From Ensifer oleiphilus (lineage in GTDB: Bacteria; Pseudomonadota; Alphaproteobacteria; Rhizobiales; Rhizobiaceae), in the NCBI RefSeq assembly GCF_013371465.1, contig NZ_JABWDU010000004.1, forward strand, positions 335,138 to 399,137: 64,000 nucleotides of DNA, written 5' to 3'. Under the pieces are notes generated by a model. That model made no database searches and was not told where the DNA came from. It saw only the letters and a program-made list of their open reading frames with translations. Positions 1 through 9,037 of this stretch are shown piece by piece (position 1 is the first letter of the stretch; each line of letters begins with the position of its first letter). Both the position numbers and the translations under genes were made by a program.

Positions 1-1
1 G

Positions 2-193
2 GTCATCGGCCGGGCGATCGGGGCGGGGGCTGCACTCAGGAACCCGGCCGAGACGCTGTCGACCGGAGACCGCGTCGGCGCCTTCATCGATCCGTTCGGC
101 CATATCTGGGCGCTGTTCAATGCCCTTGAAGATATCGATTTCGGGGATGCCGATATCGTCGATCTGAACCTTGAGGCCCGCGACGCCGCATAG
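2..193 (+). CDS. VOC/glyoxalase-fold protein, C-terminal fragment (5' end outside window)
   Basis: The last 63 codons of a gene that begins before the window. The visible part contains GDRVGAFIDPFGHIWALF, the closing strand motif of PhnB-like vicinal-oxygen-chelate proteins, in which a DPFGH segment carries one of the usual metal or ligand positions. This family includes glyoxalases, dioxygenases and antibiotic-sequestering proteins, and the fragment cannot tell these apart. It converges on the phosphotransferase gene that ends 35 bases downstream. The fold is fairly certain, the function unknown. Confidence 0.7.
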   Translation, partial: VIGRAIGAGAALRNPAETLSTGDRVGAFIDPFGHIWALFNALEDIDFGDADIVDLNLEARDAA

Positions 194-228
194 GCGGCGC
201 GGGCCATGTCGCCCTTGCTTCGGTGCGT

Positions 229-1020
229 TCAGAAGAACTCGTCGAGAAGGCAGTAGAAGTCGAGTTTTTCCGGATCGGCGCGACGGATGCCGTAAAGATC
301 GAGAAACGGCTGAACCCATTCCTTCCCGAGATTATACGTGATGCTGCGGCAGGTCAGCGCGAGATCCTGATAGGGATCGGCAACGCCCAGACGACTGCAA
401 TCGATGAAGCCGGCGAAGCGACCGTCCCGGGCGATGACGTTTGGCAGGCAGGCGTCGCCGTGGGTGACGACCAGTTTTCCTTCCCGCGGGATTTTGGCTT
501 GAAGCTCGACGAACAATTCTTCAGCGGTCTTGCCAAGCCGCGCCTCATCGAAATCGGTCACATCGATCACGTCCGCCTCTGCGCGCAGCTTGGCGGCCGC
601 CACGCGTGCGCCGACCCTGTGGTCGAAGGGGCACGTCTCGGCGTCAAGCGCATGCATGCGACGCACCGCTTCGGCAAGGAGGACGACCTGTTCTGACGCA
701 GCAAGGGTGCTGGAGGCAAGGTCGACGCCGTCGACCGCCTCCATCAGCAGCCAGTTGCGGCGTGCGTATACGTCGCGGGCGATGACGCGCGGGCAAGGCA
801 TCCCCTGCTTGCCCAGCCATTCGAGCCGCTCGGCCTCGTCGCCAAGCTCGTCGAAGGGACCGGACTGCTCGACCTTCAGAACCAGAGGAGGGCGCGCTTC
901 GGCGCCGAACAGGAAGACGCTCGATTCCGACTGGCCAAGACTGTCCTTTCGCCAGGAATAGCCGTCGAGCAGCGGTGCGAAATCAGGCGGAAGATCGATA
1001 TCGGGAAGCTGAAGAGACAA
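229..1020 (-). CDS. APH(3')-II-like aminoglycoside O-phosphotransferase
   Basis: Predicted cytoplasmic kinase that transfers the ATP gamma-phosphate to the 3'-hydroxyl of kanamycin/neomycin-type aminoglycosides. The protein has 263 residues from a TTG start at 1020 (AGG about 7 bases upstream), against 264 for APH(3')-IIa. The frame stays open upstream, but without family sequence. Visible features are a nucleotide-loop region near residues 20-50, the catalytic loop VVTHGDACLPNV (HGDxxxxN), the metal-binding Asp in GFIDCSRLGVADPYQD, and a C-terminus YCLLDEFF nearly identical to that of NptII. Resemblance to the NptII subgroup runs along the whole length, so a generic choline/homoserine kinase-like APH is less likely. 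It is divergent from a MerR-type regulator. No transposon or integron sequence is nearby, so it looks resident. Resistance itself is inferred. Confidence 0.85.
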   Translation of the reverse strand: MSLQLPDIDLPPDFAPLLDGYSWRKDSLGQSESSVFLFGAEARPPLVLKVEQSGPFDELGDEAERLEWLGKQGMPCPRVIARDVYARRNWLLMEAVDGVDLASSTLAASEQVVLLAEAVRRMHALDAETCPFDHRVGARVAAAKLRAEADVIDVTDFDEARLGKTAEELFVELQAKIPREGKLVVTHGDACLPNVIARDGRFAGFIDCSRLGVADPYQDLALTCRSITYNLGKEWVQPFLDLYGIRRADPEKLDFYCLLDEFF

Positions 1021-1324
1021 GAAACACCTGAAGCTATGCGTTGTGCCGAAAGTGCAGACGGGAGCCCTGCTTGTCCTCCTGGACGCAGGCAGCTCGCCGT
1101 AGCATCGTGAAACTGCGCGTGTTTTCAACGCTAAACCCCATGGGCTCAAGGCATGAAAACACGCAACGGTGGTGGGAGGGCATGTAGGGACGGGATTGTG
1201 CAAAAACCATGTCGGCCCGGCAGCAATGCGTTCATTCCTCGCGCAATCTCGATGCAATCCGCACAAAATACCGCTTGAGCCGAACCTAGGGTCATACCTT
1301 AGAAGACGATGGCAGGAGACTTTC
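1021..1324. promoter_or_regulatory. divergent promoter region between aph-like gene and merR-type gene
   Basis: About 300 bases separate the two divergent genes. The stretch just before the MerR-type start holds the palindromic core CCTAGG (1285-1290) and a purine-rich Shine-Dalgarno (GGCAGGAG) before the ATG. I could not place a -35/-10 pair with the long 19-20 base spacer typical of MerR-activated promoters with any certainty. No other gene is evident here. Confidence 0.35.
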
Positions 1325-2410
1325 ATGAGCGACAAGCGAAACCGTGACCCCCTTCTGACCGCTGCCGAATGCGCCGAACGTCTCGGCCTGACGGTCAGGG
1401 CGCTGCGCGTCTATGAAGACCGGGGCCTGATCGCGCCGCGCCGGACGGACAAGAACTGGCGGCTCTATGGCGGCGCGGAAATCGCGCGGCTGACCGAGAT
1501 CCTCGCCCTGAAGCGTCTCGGCCTCAGCTTGACCCGGATCACCATTCTGCTTGCCGGCACCGCGCCGGATCTCGGCCAGACGCTGACGATCCAGCAATCC
1601 GCGCTCGCCGATCTGCGCGACCGGGTCGAGCACAGCCTGTCGCTGGTCGGCGCTGCGCTCAAGAAGATATCGAGCGGCCAGGCCGTCTCGATCAGCGAAC
1701 TCATCACGCTTGCCAAGGAGACCAGGATGACCGATCTATCGCCGGACACCGTCGCATGGCGACGCTACGAGCAGGCACGGCCGCGGACGGAAGTTCGCTT
1801 CGAGCCCGACAAACACGGCTCCGTTGTCGGCGACTTCCAGTTCGAGACAGGTGACGTGCTCAGCATCATCTGTCGCGACGGCGGACTGATGGCACAGTTG
1901 ACCGGACAGAGCGCGATCGACATCTATCCTGAAGCGGACCACCTGTTCTTCTACCGGGTCGTCCAGGCGCAGCTTTCCTTCACCCGTAACGACCGGGGTG
2001 ACGTGGAAAGCGTGGTCCTGCACCAGGGCGGCTACGAACAGACGGCGAAGCGCATCGACGAGAGAAGGGCGCGCGCCGTTGCCGACGATCTGGAGAAACG
2101 GGTGAAGGACAAGATTCCGTTTCCCAACAGCGAGGCATTGCTTCGCCGCCTCATTGCCGAGCATCAGCGCGGCGAGCCCGACTATGACGCAATGATGCCG
2201 GCACTTGCGGCAGTGGCGCGTGAGCAGGCGCCGATCGTCAAGGCAGAACTCGACCGTCTGGGGCAACTGCAGGCCGTTGTGTTCAAGGGCGTGCTGCAGG
2301 AAGGCTCCGACGTGTATGATGTGCGGTTCGACAAGGGAACTCTGGAATGCGGACTGACGCTCACCTCCGATGGCAAGCTCAGCGGTATCTACTTTCGCCC
2401 GGCGCTGTAA
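1325..2410 (+). CDS. MerR-family regulator with large C-terminal ligand-type domain
   Basis: A 361-residue protein starting at the ATG preceded by GGCAGGAG. Residues about 10-80 form a MerR winged helix (TAAECAERLGLTVRALRVYE, then DRGLIAPRR and NWRLYG), followed by a coiled-coil dimerisation helix. The remaining roughly 220 residues are unusual for MerR proteins. They form a probable effector or enzyme-associated domain including VVLHQGGYEQTAKRID, reminiscent of the DUF3471-like tail of beta-lactamase-related proteins, and end in a beta-rich segment. It is divergent from the aminoglycoside phosphotransferase gene, so local control of that gene is possible but unproven. A TipA-like drug-sensing regulator is one reading. 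Confidence 0.8.
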   Translation: MSDKRNRDPLLTAAECAERLGLTVRALRVYEDRGLIAPRRTDKNWRLYGGAEIARLTEILALKRLGLSLTRITILLAGTAPDLGQTLTIQQSALADLRDRVEHSLSLVGAALKKISSGQAVSISELITLAKETRMTDLSPDTVAWRRYEQARPRTEVRFEPDKHGSVVGDFQFETGDVLSIICRDGGLMAQLTGQSAIDIYPEADHLFFYRVVQAQLSFTRNDRGDVESVVLHQGGYEQTAKRIDERRARAVADDLEKRVKDKIPFPNSEALLRRLIAEHQRGEPDYDAMMPALAAVAREQAPIVKAELDRLGQLQAVVFKGVLQEGSDVYDVRFDKGTLECGLTLTSDGKLSGIYFRPAL

Positions 2411-2453
2411 GGCGCAGACCCCGAACCGGTCGCGGGCCAGTTGGAGTCAGCAG

Positions 2454-2507
2454 GCCATAACGAACAAGCCACGGATCGCTTTCGATCCGTGGCTTGTTCG
2501 TTATGGC
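2454..2507. terminator. 25-bp perfect inverted repeat, probable bidirectional terminator
   Basis: Arms 2454-2478 and 2483-2507 are perfect reverse complements (GCCATAACGAACAAGCC... / ...GGCTTGTTCGTTATGGC) around a 4-base CTTT loop. It lies between the convergent merR-type gene (ends 2410) and tamB (ends 2555), where it could stop or end-protect both transcripts. It lacks the T-run of a standard intrinsic terminator, and the stem is far longer than usual. Confidence 0.6.
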
Positions 2508-2554
2508 GAAAGCAGGCGCAGCGACAGCCGAGGCGACGTCGTTCACCTGGCGGC

Positions 2555-5500
2555 TCAGTATTCCTTTTCGAAGAAGATGCCGCCTGATGCCGAGCCGTCG
2601 CCGGCGGCCGAGCCCTTGAGCTTGACGCCCTTGCCGACATCGAGATTGATCACGGCCTTGCTGGAGCCTGAGTCCGAACCCTGCTGCAGTTCGATGTAGG
2701 TGCGGTCGTTCAGATATTTGCCGGCCCGCACCGAGGCGCCGCCCTTCTCGTCAGTGGTGACGTCGAGATCGTCGACGCCGAGCTTGTTGCGCAGACCATC
2801 GAGCAGCGAGGTCGAGCCGCCGCCCGCCAGCTGGCTGACGGCCGACGCAAGCTGGGCGATCTGGAACGCCGAGAGGTTGGACAGCGAGCGGTTGAAGATC
2901 AGCTGCGCCAATATTTCATCCTGTGGCAGGGCCGGCGACGACGAGAAGGTGATCTGCGGATTGTTGGCGAAACCGGCGACACTGACGGTGATGGTCGTCG
3001 CGCCGGAAGTCGAGGTCGCCTTGAGATCGAGCGTCGGAATCAGGTCGCCACCAAAGCCGATGGTGCCGTCGGTAAAGGTCAGGCGCTTGCCGAGAATTTC
3101 GAGGCGGCCGCGGCGCATCTCGAAACCACCTGAGATCGTCGGCTGCACGGCCGTGCCGCGGATGGTCAGATCGCCTCCGAGTTCGGCGTCGATGCCGCGT
3201 CCGCGCACGAAGACCTGATTGGCGGTTACGCCAAGGTTGAAGGCAATGACGCCGCTGGCACTGGCGCCTGCCGGCCTCTCGTCCCTGCGCAGGTCCTTCG
3301 CCATCTGCTGCACCTTGGGCGGTGCATTCCTGTGCTTGATGTCGATCGCCGACAGCGAGGTCGGCAGTTTTTCCGGGATGGTAATCGCTGCCCTGCGGAT
3401 CGTTACCCTGCCGCCGAGGGTCGGGGTGGCGACCAGCGGACCCGTCAAGGTCATCTCGCCGGCGAGCTGGGCGTTGAACAGCGTGCCGTCGACATAGCTG
3501 GCGTTGTTGAGCCGGATCGTCAGGTTGGCCGGGAAGCCGGAGCCGGCAACGGTACCGACGGTGCCGGTGACCTCGACCGAGCCGCCGCTTGCAAGGTTGG
3601 CGGAAAGCCTTGATATCGTCGCCTGCCTGCCGTCGAGCGCCACGTTGGCTGTCAGATTGTTGAGTGCGAGGTTGCGCCGGACGTCGACGAGGCGGCCGCC
3701 CGAGGTGGTGATCGTTCCGGCAATCTGCGGCGCCTTGGCCGATCCTGATATCGTGAGATTGACGGCCGCCTGACCGGTGAGGGTGAAGCCCTGCTCGGCC
3801 ATCAGGTTCGCAATCAGCGCAAAGGGTACATTACCGTTGAACCTCATTGATATCGGCATGTTGCCGCCGATATCGACATTGCCGCCACCCCTGAAGGAGA
3901 GACCGCCGGCGCCCGACAGCGTGGTGTCGAGTGTCACACGGTTGTTGGCAAACCTGCCGTCGGCTGAAATGTCGAAGGCGCCGACGCCTGCGCTGCGCGC
4001 CGCCGAAAGCGAGGCGCCGGACCATTTGAGGTTATAGGCGACGAGCGGTGCCGCTGCCGTTCCGTCGACGTCGACGGTGCCGGCGATCGTGCCTTCCGCG
4101 CCGAGATCGGGGGCAAAGGCATTGACGAGTGCAGCCGGCAGGGCGTTGAGCTTTGCGGTGATATCCAGCTTTTCGCCGGCGGTGCCACTGACGGCGATCG
4201 TGCCCCTCGATGCCTGGACCGTCAGGGCATTCAGGCGCACGGTGCCCTTCTCGATCACGATCACGGTGGGTGCCGCGAGCTTCAGCGCAATCTGTCTCGG
4301 TGTTGCCCCGAAGGAGGAAAGGCGGATTTCCGTGCGGCCGTTCGAACTCGTCAGATCGCCCTTGGCCGTCAGCGGTCCGCCGTCATATCTGCCGTCGATG
4401 GCAAAGCCGGTCTTGCCGGCCTGCTGTGTGAAGTCGAGGCTCAAGCCGGAAACCCGGTTAGGCCCTTGCGCAATCGTCTCCGCCCGCACACTGCCCTTGA
4501 TCGCCAGCGCCGACAGATCGGCAATGGTAATGTCGGCCGTCGGCTTGGCGATCGTCAGGTCGCCGCGCTTGATGCCGCTGCCGCCAGCCTTGAGCACGAT
4601 CGAGGTGATGCCGTTGGTCGTCTTGATCGCGGCCGAGCCGGCGAGATCGCCGGACGCCTTCTGGCCGGCCATGGCGGCAAGCAGCCCGAGGTCCGGAAGC
4701 TTGAAATCGACGGTCCCATCCGGCTTGAAGTCGGGCGTGAAGCTGATGGCGCCGTTGAGCGTGTTCTCGCCGATCCTGGCTTCGAGCACCGGGATCGATG
4801 TGCGACCGTCCTTCGATACGACGTCGGCACGTACGTCGATCGGCTGGCCGTCGAGTGCTCCGGTTGCCGTCAGCTTGGCCTGCGGGCTGCTCTGGTTCGC
4901 GGTGGCGTCGGCCTTGATCGTCAGGTCGCTCAGCGTGCGACCGGCGAGTGTCGCGCCGCTCGAGGTCAGTTCCGCCTTGATGCCGAGTTCGGAAAGCGGT
5001 CCGGTTACCCCGGCGGTGAAGTCGGCCTTGCCCTTGGCATCGGCAAGCAACTTGCCGAGGTCCGGCAGGACACCCTTGAGATCCGCCGTCAGGTTGCCGC
5101 CGGCGAGCGCCACGGAACCGGCAGCTTCGATCGTCCCGGATTTGAGATCGATGTTCTCGATGGTGACGCTGCCGTCGGCGCCGGTCTTGAGGCTGCCGGC
5201 AAGCGCAATGGTGCCGTCGAACTTCGCGGCCGCTGCCGGCGGCAGGGCGCTTGGCACCGCGAAGAGCTTGAAGGTGGCAGCGACCGTGTTGGTTTCCCGG
5301 GAGAAGGCGCCTTCGACCGTGCCGCCGATGCCGGGGCTTTCGATCGTCACCGGGTTGAAGGCGATGCTGTCCGTGGCGACCACGATGTCGCCGACGATCT
5401 TCATCGGTGCCTGGACCAGGCGCGCGAGATCGGCATTGTCGAAGCCCGCCTGGCCGACCTCGACCGTTGTCTTGATCGGGCCTGACTGTGTCGCGAGGTT

Positions 5501-6730
5501 GAAGCCGTCGCTTTGAGCCGAGAGCTTGACGGCGCCGAGCGCCACATCCGGCAGTGCGACGGAGGCAACATCGGCAGCGATGTCGAGGATTGCCGACTGG
5601 GCGTCGCCGATCACCGACAGGTTGACTGTGTTGATCAGGGTGCGGGCTTCGCCCTTTTCCAGCGGCCAGCGGAAATCGATCGCGCCGTTGGTGCCGGCAA
5701 GGTTTGCCTGCAGATTGTTGTCGCCCTTGCTGTTGAACGTGCCCGACGCGCTGAGTGCGAGCGCGCCGGTCGAGATGGTGCCCTTGTCGACGCGCACCAT
5801 GCCTTTGCCGTCGAAGGCGGTGGCAAGATCGATGCTGGTGCTGCCCTCGAACATCGGCCGAAGTGCCGGCGGCATCAGCGAACCGAAGCCGCCACCACCG
5901 GTAAGCGTCAGCGTATGCATGCCGTCCGTCGTCTGGACATGGCGCCCGTCGAACTTGAGGATCTCGTTGCCGTCGAGCGCCGCCGTTCCGGTTCCGGCCC
6001 AGTCCGAAAGGGGGCCGTCGCCGTTGACCGTGATGTTGACGGCGGGTTCGTTCGGCAGGCGCAGGAGCTTGGCCAGAACGCCGTTGGCGGGCTCGTTGAC
6101 CGTTGCTTCCAGCTTCAACTCGTTGCCGGCCGGATTGAAGACGATGTCGGCGATGGCACGGGCTTCGGGCCGGTCGCGTTGCGCCGCGGTGACGGCGAGC
6201 GCGATGCTTTCATTGGTGGCGTTCACCTTGCCGCTTGCGGTCAGGAACTGGTCCTCGCCGGCGATTGCCTTGCCGATGACGATTTCCTTGAGGTCTATCG
6301 CGTCGATCTTGACGTCGACCGGCAGCGCGAAGGTCGAGCGCACTTCCTTGGTTTCCGTCGACGGCACAGGCAGACGCTCGACGCGGACGGAGCCGGCCGA
6401 GAGCGCAGCGGCGTCGAAGCGGAAGGAGAGGAGGGCCGCGGGCGACCAGTTGAGCGAGAGGTCGCGAACCTCCGCGTAAATGCCCTCGCCGTCGAACAGC
6501 GTCACGCTGCCGGCGGTGAACGTTCCTGTTAACAGCGGGCTGGGGTCGGCGATCCGCACGATCTGGTCGGGAGTGGCCGCATATTTCTCGATCGCCCAGG
6601 CGACAAGACGGGCGCCGGGTGTCGTGAAGCCGACGAAGGCGACGAGAAGAAGGGCTGCGACCGCGAGAGCGCCAAGCACGTAAAGGCCATAGCGCAGCGT
6701 CGCGCGAAGAAAGCGGACGACCTGATTCAT
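2555..6730 (-). CDS. tamB: translocation and assembly module protein TamB (DUF490/AsmA-like)
   Basis: A 1391-residue inner-membrane-anchored periplasmic protein that works with TamA in inserting outer-membrane proteins; related proteins also act as lipid-transfer bridges. A single N-terminal membrane helix lies at about residues 12-35 (LYVLGALAVAALLLVAFVGF). It is followed by a very long region of repeated short beta strands rich in Gly, Ala and Thr, as expected for the beta-taco groove. The C-terminal DUF490 region ends DRTYIELQQGSDSG...GGIFFEKEY, the aromatic tail typical of TamB. It is somewhat longer than the E. coli protein. It sits 112 bases downstream of tamA on the same strand, probably one operon. 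Start at 6730 fits the membrane anchor. Confidence 0.95.
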   Translation of the reverse strand: MNQVVRFLRATLRYGLYVLGALAVAALLLVAFVGFTTPGARLVAWAIEKYAATPDQIVRIADPSPLLTGTFTAGSVTLFDGEGIYAEVRDLSLNWSPAALLSFRFDAAALSAGSVRVERLPVPSTETKEVRSTFALPVDVKIDAIDLKEIVIGKAIAGEDQFLTASGKVNATNESIALAVTAAQRDRPEARAIADIVFNPAGNELKLEATVNEPANGVLAKLLRLPNEPAVNITVNGDGPLSDWAGTGTAALDGNEILKFDGRHVQTTDGMHTLTLTGGGGFGSLMPPALRPMFEGSTSIDLATAFDGKGMVRVDKGTISTGALALSASGTFNSKGDNNLQANLAGTNGAIDFRWPLEKGEARTLINTVNLSVIGDAQSAILDIAADVASVALPDVALGAVKLSAQSDGFNLATQSGPIKTTVEVGQAGFDNADLARLVQAPMKIVGDIVVATDSIAFNPVTIESPGIGGTVEGAFSRETNTVAATFKLFAVPSALPPAAAAKFDGTIALAGSLKTGADGSVTIENIDLKSGTIEAAGSVALAGGNLTADLKGVLPDLGKLLADAKGKADFTAGVTGPLSELGIKAELTSSGATLAGRTLSDLTIKADATANQSSPQAKLTATGALDGQPIDVRADVVSKDGRTSIPVLEARIGENTLNGAISFTPDFKPDGTVDFKLPDLGLLAAMAGQKASGDLAGSAAIKTTNGITSIVLKAGGSGIKRGDLTIAKPTADITIADLSALAIKGSVRAETIAQGPNRVSGLSLDFTQQAGKTGFAIDGRYDGGPLTAKGDLTSSNGRTEIRLSSFGATPRQIALKLAAPTVIVIEKGTVRLNALTVQASRGTIAVSGTAGEKLDITAKLNALPAALVNAFAPDLGAEGTIAGTVDVDGTAAAPLVAYNLKWSGASLSAARSAGVGAFDISADGRFANNRVTLDTTLSGAGGLSFRGGGNVDIGGNMPISMRFNGNVPFALIANLMAEQGFTLTGQAAVNLTISGSAKAPQIAGTITTSGGRLVDVRRNLALNNLTANVALDGRQATISRLSANLASGGSVEVTGTVGTVAGSGFPANLTIRLNNASYVDGTLFNAQLAGEMTLTGPLVATPTLGGRVTIRRAAITIPEKLPTSLSAIDIKHRNAPPKVQQMAKDLRRDERPAGASASGVIAFNLGVTANQVFVRGRGIDAELGGDLTIRGTAVQPTISGGFEMRRGRLEILGKRLTFTDGTIGFGGDLIPTLDLKATSTSGATTITVSVAGFANNPQITFSSSPALPQDEILAQLIFNRSLSNLSAFQIAQLASAVSQLAGGGSTSLLDGLRNKLGVDDLDVTTDEKGGASVRAGKYLNDRTYIELQQGSDSGSSKAVINLDVGKGVKLKGSAAGDGSASGGIFFEKEY

Positions 6731-6842
6731 GAACTACCCATAACGCAACTTGCGTCGCTGCGGAATCTTTGCCGACGGAAACTCCGGGCGATCGGGCTAA
6801 TTTTACCGCCCACGCGCAGAAATCGGTCGAAACCGGCCTGAA

Positions 6843-8768
6843 TCAGAAGGACTGACCGATACCGGCATAGATGCCGTAGGTCGTGCCGCCGGGATATTTG
6901 TTGAGCGGCATGGCCACATCGAGACGGATTGGCCCGAACGGCGTCTGGTAACGAAGGCCGATGCCGGCGCCGGCGCGAATGTCGGAGAAGTCGGGCGTGG
7001 TGCTCGCCGATACCGTGCCGGCATCAATGAAGGGAACGATGCCGATCGTGTCGGTGATGGCGATGCGCGCCTCCACCGAAGCGTTGACATAGGAGCGTCC
7101 GCCGGTCAGGTCGTTGTTGGCATTGCGTGGGCTGATTTCCTGGTAGGAATAGCCGCGCACGGAGCCGCCGCCGCCAAGATAGAAACGGCGGTTGGCGGGA
7201 ATGTCGGCCAGGCCGTCGCCGCCGACGAGAACGCCCGCGCCGATCTTGCCGGCGAGAACGAACCGCTTCTCGTCACCGAGCGCGTGATAACCCGATGCCG
7301 ACGCCTCGAAAGACGAGAAGAAGGTCTGGCCCTTGATCTCGTAGCTCGGCTTAGCGTTGATCAGCGCACGGTAGCCTTCGGTCGCGTTCAGCTTGTCGTC
7401 GCGGGTATCGCGCACATATTCGAGCGGAATGGCGGCCGTCAGGTACGAGTTCGAGCCGAAGGCGTCGTCGACATCCGCCCAGCTGAGTTCCCCGCCACCC
7501 GAGACCGTGTCGGTCGGCGACAGCTCGAACGTCGCCCCAGCCGCACCAGTCAGGATCTTGGCACGATAGGCATCCGGATCCTGAATGTTGGCCTTGAGGC
7601 TGGCGGTGAAGGTCGAGGTTGGACCGAAGGCGCCGGGCTTGGCGAAAAGGATGCCGGCGGAATAGTCGAGCTTGTCGAGCTCCTGGGTCTCGCCGATACG
7701 GTCGATCGAGCCCTCGATGCGCAACGATTCCGCCCGGCCGAACAGATTGCGGTGCCCCCAATAGCCGGAAAGCCCGAGGCCATCCGTGGTCGAGACCTGG
7801 GCGCCGAAGCCGAAATAACGGTGCTTGCCTTCGGACACCTCGATCTTCATCGGGATCGAGCCATCGGGCGAAAGCGTGTTGGCCTCCTTGATCGTGACGC
7901 TGGAGAACGCACCGAGCTGGCGCAGCCGCTCGGAGGCCCTGCGGATGTCCTCGGGCGAATAGGGGCGGCCTTCGTTGAGCCGCGAATAGTCGCGCACGAA
8001 ACCTGGATCGACGGTCTTGGTTCCGGAAACGCTGACCTCGCCGACGGGTGCGACCGGCCCGCCTTGCGCTGATATCACCACGTCGACGGTCGAATCCGCG
8101 TGATCGGCAACGACGCTACGCTCGGTCAGCTTGGCAAACGGTCGTCCCTGTTCGCGCAGATCGTTGACGACCTTTTCGCCCGCCTTGATGATCCGCGTCG
8201 AATCCGCCCTTGTTCCGAGCGCGAGATCGTAGTCGGCGGGATTGAGACCGGCGGCATCACCTTCGAACTTGACCGAACCGAGCGTAAACACCGGACCCGG
8301 TTTAACGGTCACTGTGACGGGTACGGGCTGGCCGTTGGGGAAGGAGGGATCGGGCGGCAGGCTGTCAAGGCTCTGGCCGTTGATCTGGATCGCCACGGTG
8401 CCGCCGTAGCGCGCCTTCTCGTAGAGTGCCGCCAGCAGGCGGTCGCGGTCGTCGCGGGCGCGGATCGCAAGGCCAAGGTCGCCGGAAACCGGTTTTTCCT
8501 GGCCCTGGACCAGCTGCGAGCTGTTTTCCAGCGCCTCTTTCAGTTCCTTGTCGTCGGTGCCGGCTTCAAAGGTGAGGGTGTAGTTGACCGGGTCGATGAC
8601 CTGCGCCTCGTCCTCGTCGCCCTCGAAAAACTTCATGCCGAAGATCTTGAACGCGTAGGCTTTGCTCGCAGACATGGGGCCAAGCGCGCACGAGGCGGCA
8701 ACTGCGAGCGCAGTCGCTGCCTTCCAGTACGCAATACTCGACCGTGGTGGGGACATTCGCTTCCGCAT
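6843..8768 (-). CDS. tamA: autotransporter assembly factor TamA (Omp85/BamA family)
   Basis: Outer-membrane partner of TamB, 641 residues. There is an N-terminal signal region (roughly residues 10-45, ending ASKAYA), then about three POTRA domains (approximately 60-330; for example GEVSVSGTKTVDPGFVRDY and NEGRPYSPEDIRRASERL). The C-terminal half is a 16-strand Omp85 barrel with the conserved FLGGGGSVRGYSYQ segment (the VRGY/F lid motif) and a final aromatic residue, YAGIGQSF. An in-frame second ATG at 8756 is an alternative start. It is followed by tamB in the expected tamA-tamB order. Its promoter should lie between 8769 and about 8880. Confidence 0.95.
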   Translation of the reverse strand: MRKRMSPPRSSIAYWKAATALAVAASCALGPMSASKAYAFKIFGMKFFEGDEDEAQVIDPVNYTLTFEAGTDDKELKEALENSSQLVQGQEKPVSGDLGLAIRARDDRDRLLAALYEKARYGGTVAIQINGQSLDSLPPDPSFPNGQPVPVTVTVKPGPVFTLGSVKFEGDAAGLNPADYDLALGTRADSTRIIKAGEKVVNDLREQGRPFAKLTERSVVADHADSTVDVVISAQGGPVAPVGEVSVSGTKTVDPGFVRDYSRLNEGRPYSPEDIRRASERLRQLGAFSSVTIKEANTLSPDGSIPMKIEVSEGKHRYFGFGAQVSTTDGLGLSGYWGHRNLFGRAESLRIEGSIDRIGETQELDKLDYSAGILFAKPGAFGPTSTFTASLKANIQDPDAYRAKILTGAAGATFELSPTDTVSGGGELSWADVDDAFGSNSYLTAAIPLEYVRDTRDDKLNATEGYRALINAKPSYEIKGQTFFSSFEASASGYHALGDEKRFVLAGKIGAGVLVGGDGLADIPANRRFYLGGGGSVRGYSYQEISPRNANNDLTGGRSYVNASVEARIAITDTIGIVPFIDAGTVSASTTPDFSDIRAGAGIGLRYQTPFGPIRLDVAMPLNKYPGGTTYGIYAGIGQSF

Positions 8769-8887
8769 CCCGTCTTAAGGCGACCCAATACAAACTGCCT
8801 TCAATATGCGGCGGGGTCACTATTGCATGCCTAAGGTTTTCCATCTGTTAACGATGACGACGCTCCGCATCCACCCCTGAGGCCCAG

Positions 8888-8922
8888 ATTCCGGGTCGAT
8901 TTCGCTGAAAAAGACCCGGAAT
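8888..8922. repeat. 10-bp inverted repeat between MFS gene and tamA
   Basis: ATTCCGGGTC (8888-8897) and GACCCGGAAT (8913-8922) pair perfectly around a 15-base loop. It lies in the 269-base gap upstream of tamA and downstream of the MFS gene region. It could be a weak terminator-like hairpin or an operator; no T-run follows. Nothing else is evident in this gap. Confidence 0.4.
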
Positions 8923-9037
8923 GTTGTCAGCGCAGCACAAAAACCGAGTGCCGTAGCCGAGATGGCGGTTGCCGTGGACGTCTGCTGGGCGATGTTTACT
9001 GGGCATCGGATGGTCGCATCGAGGCAACGCCGCAGCG

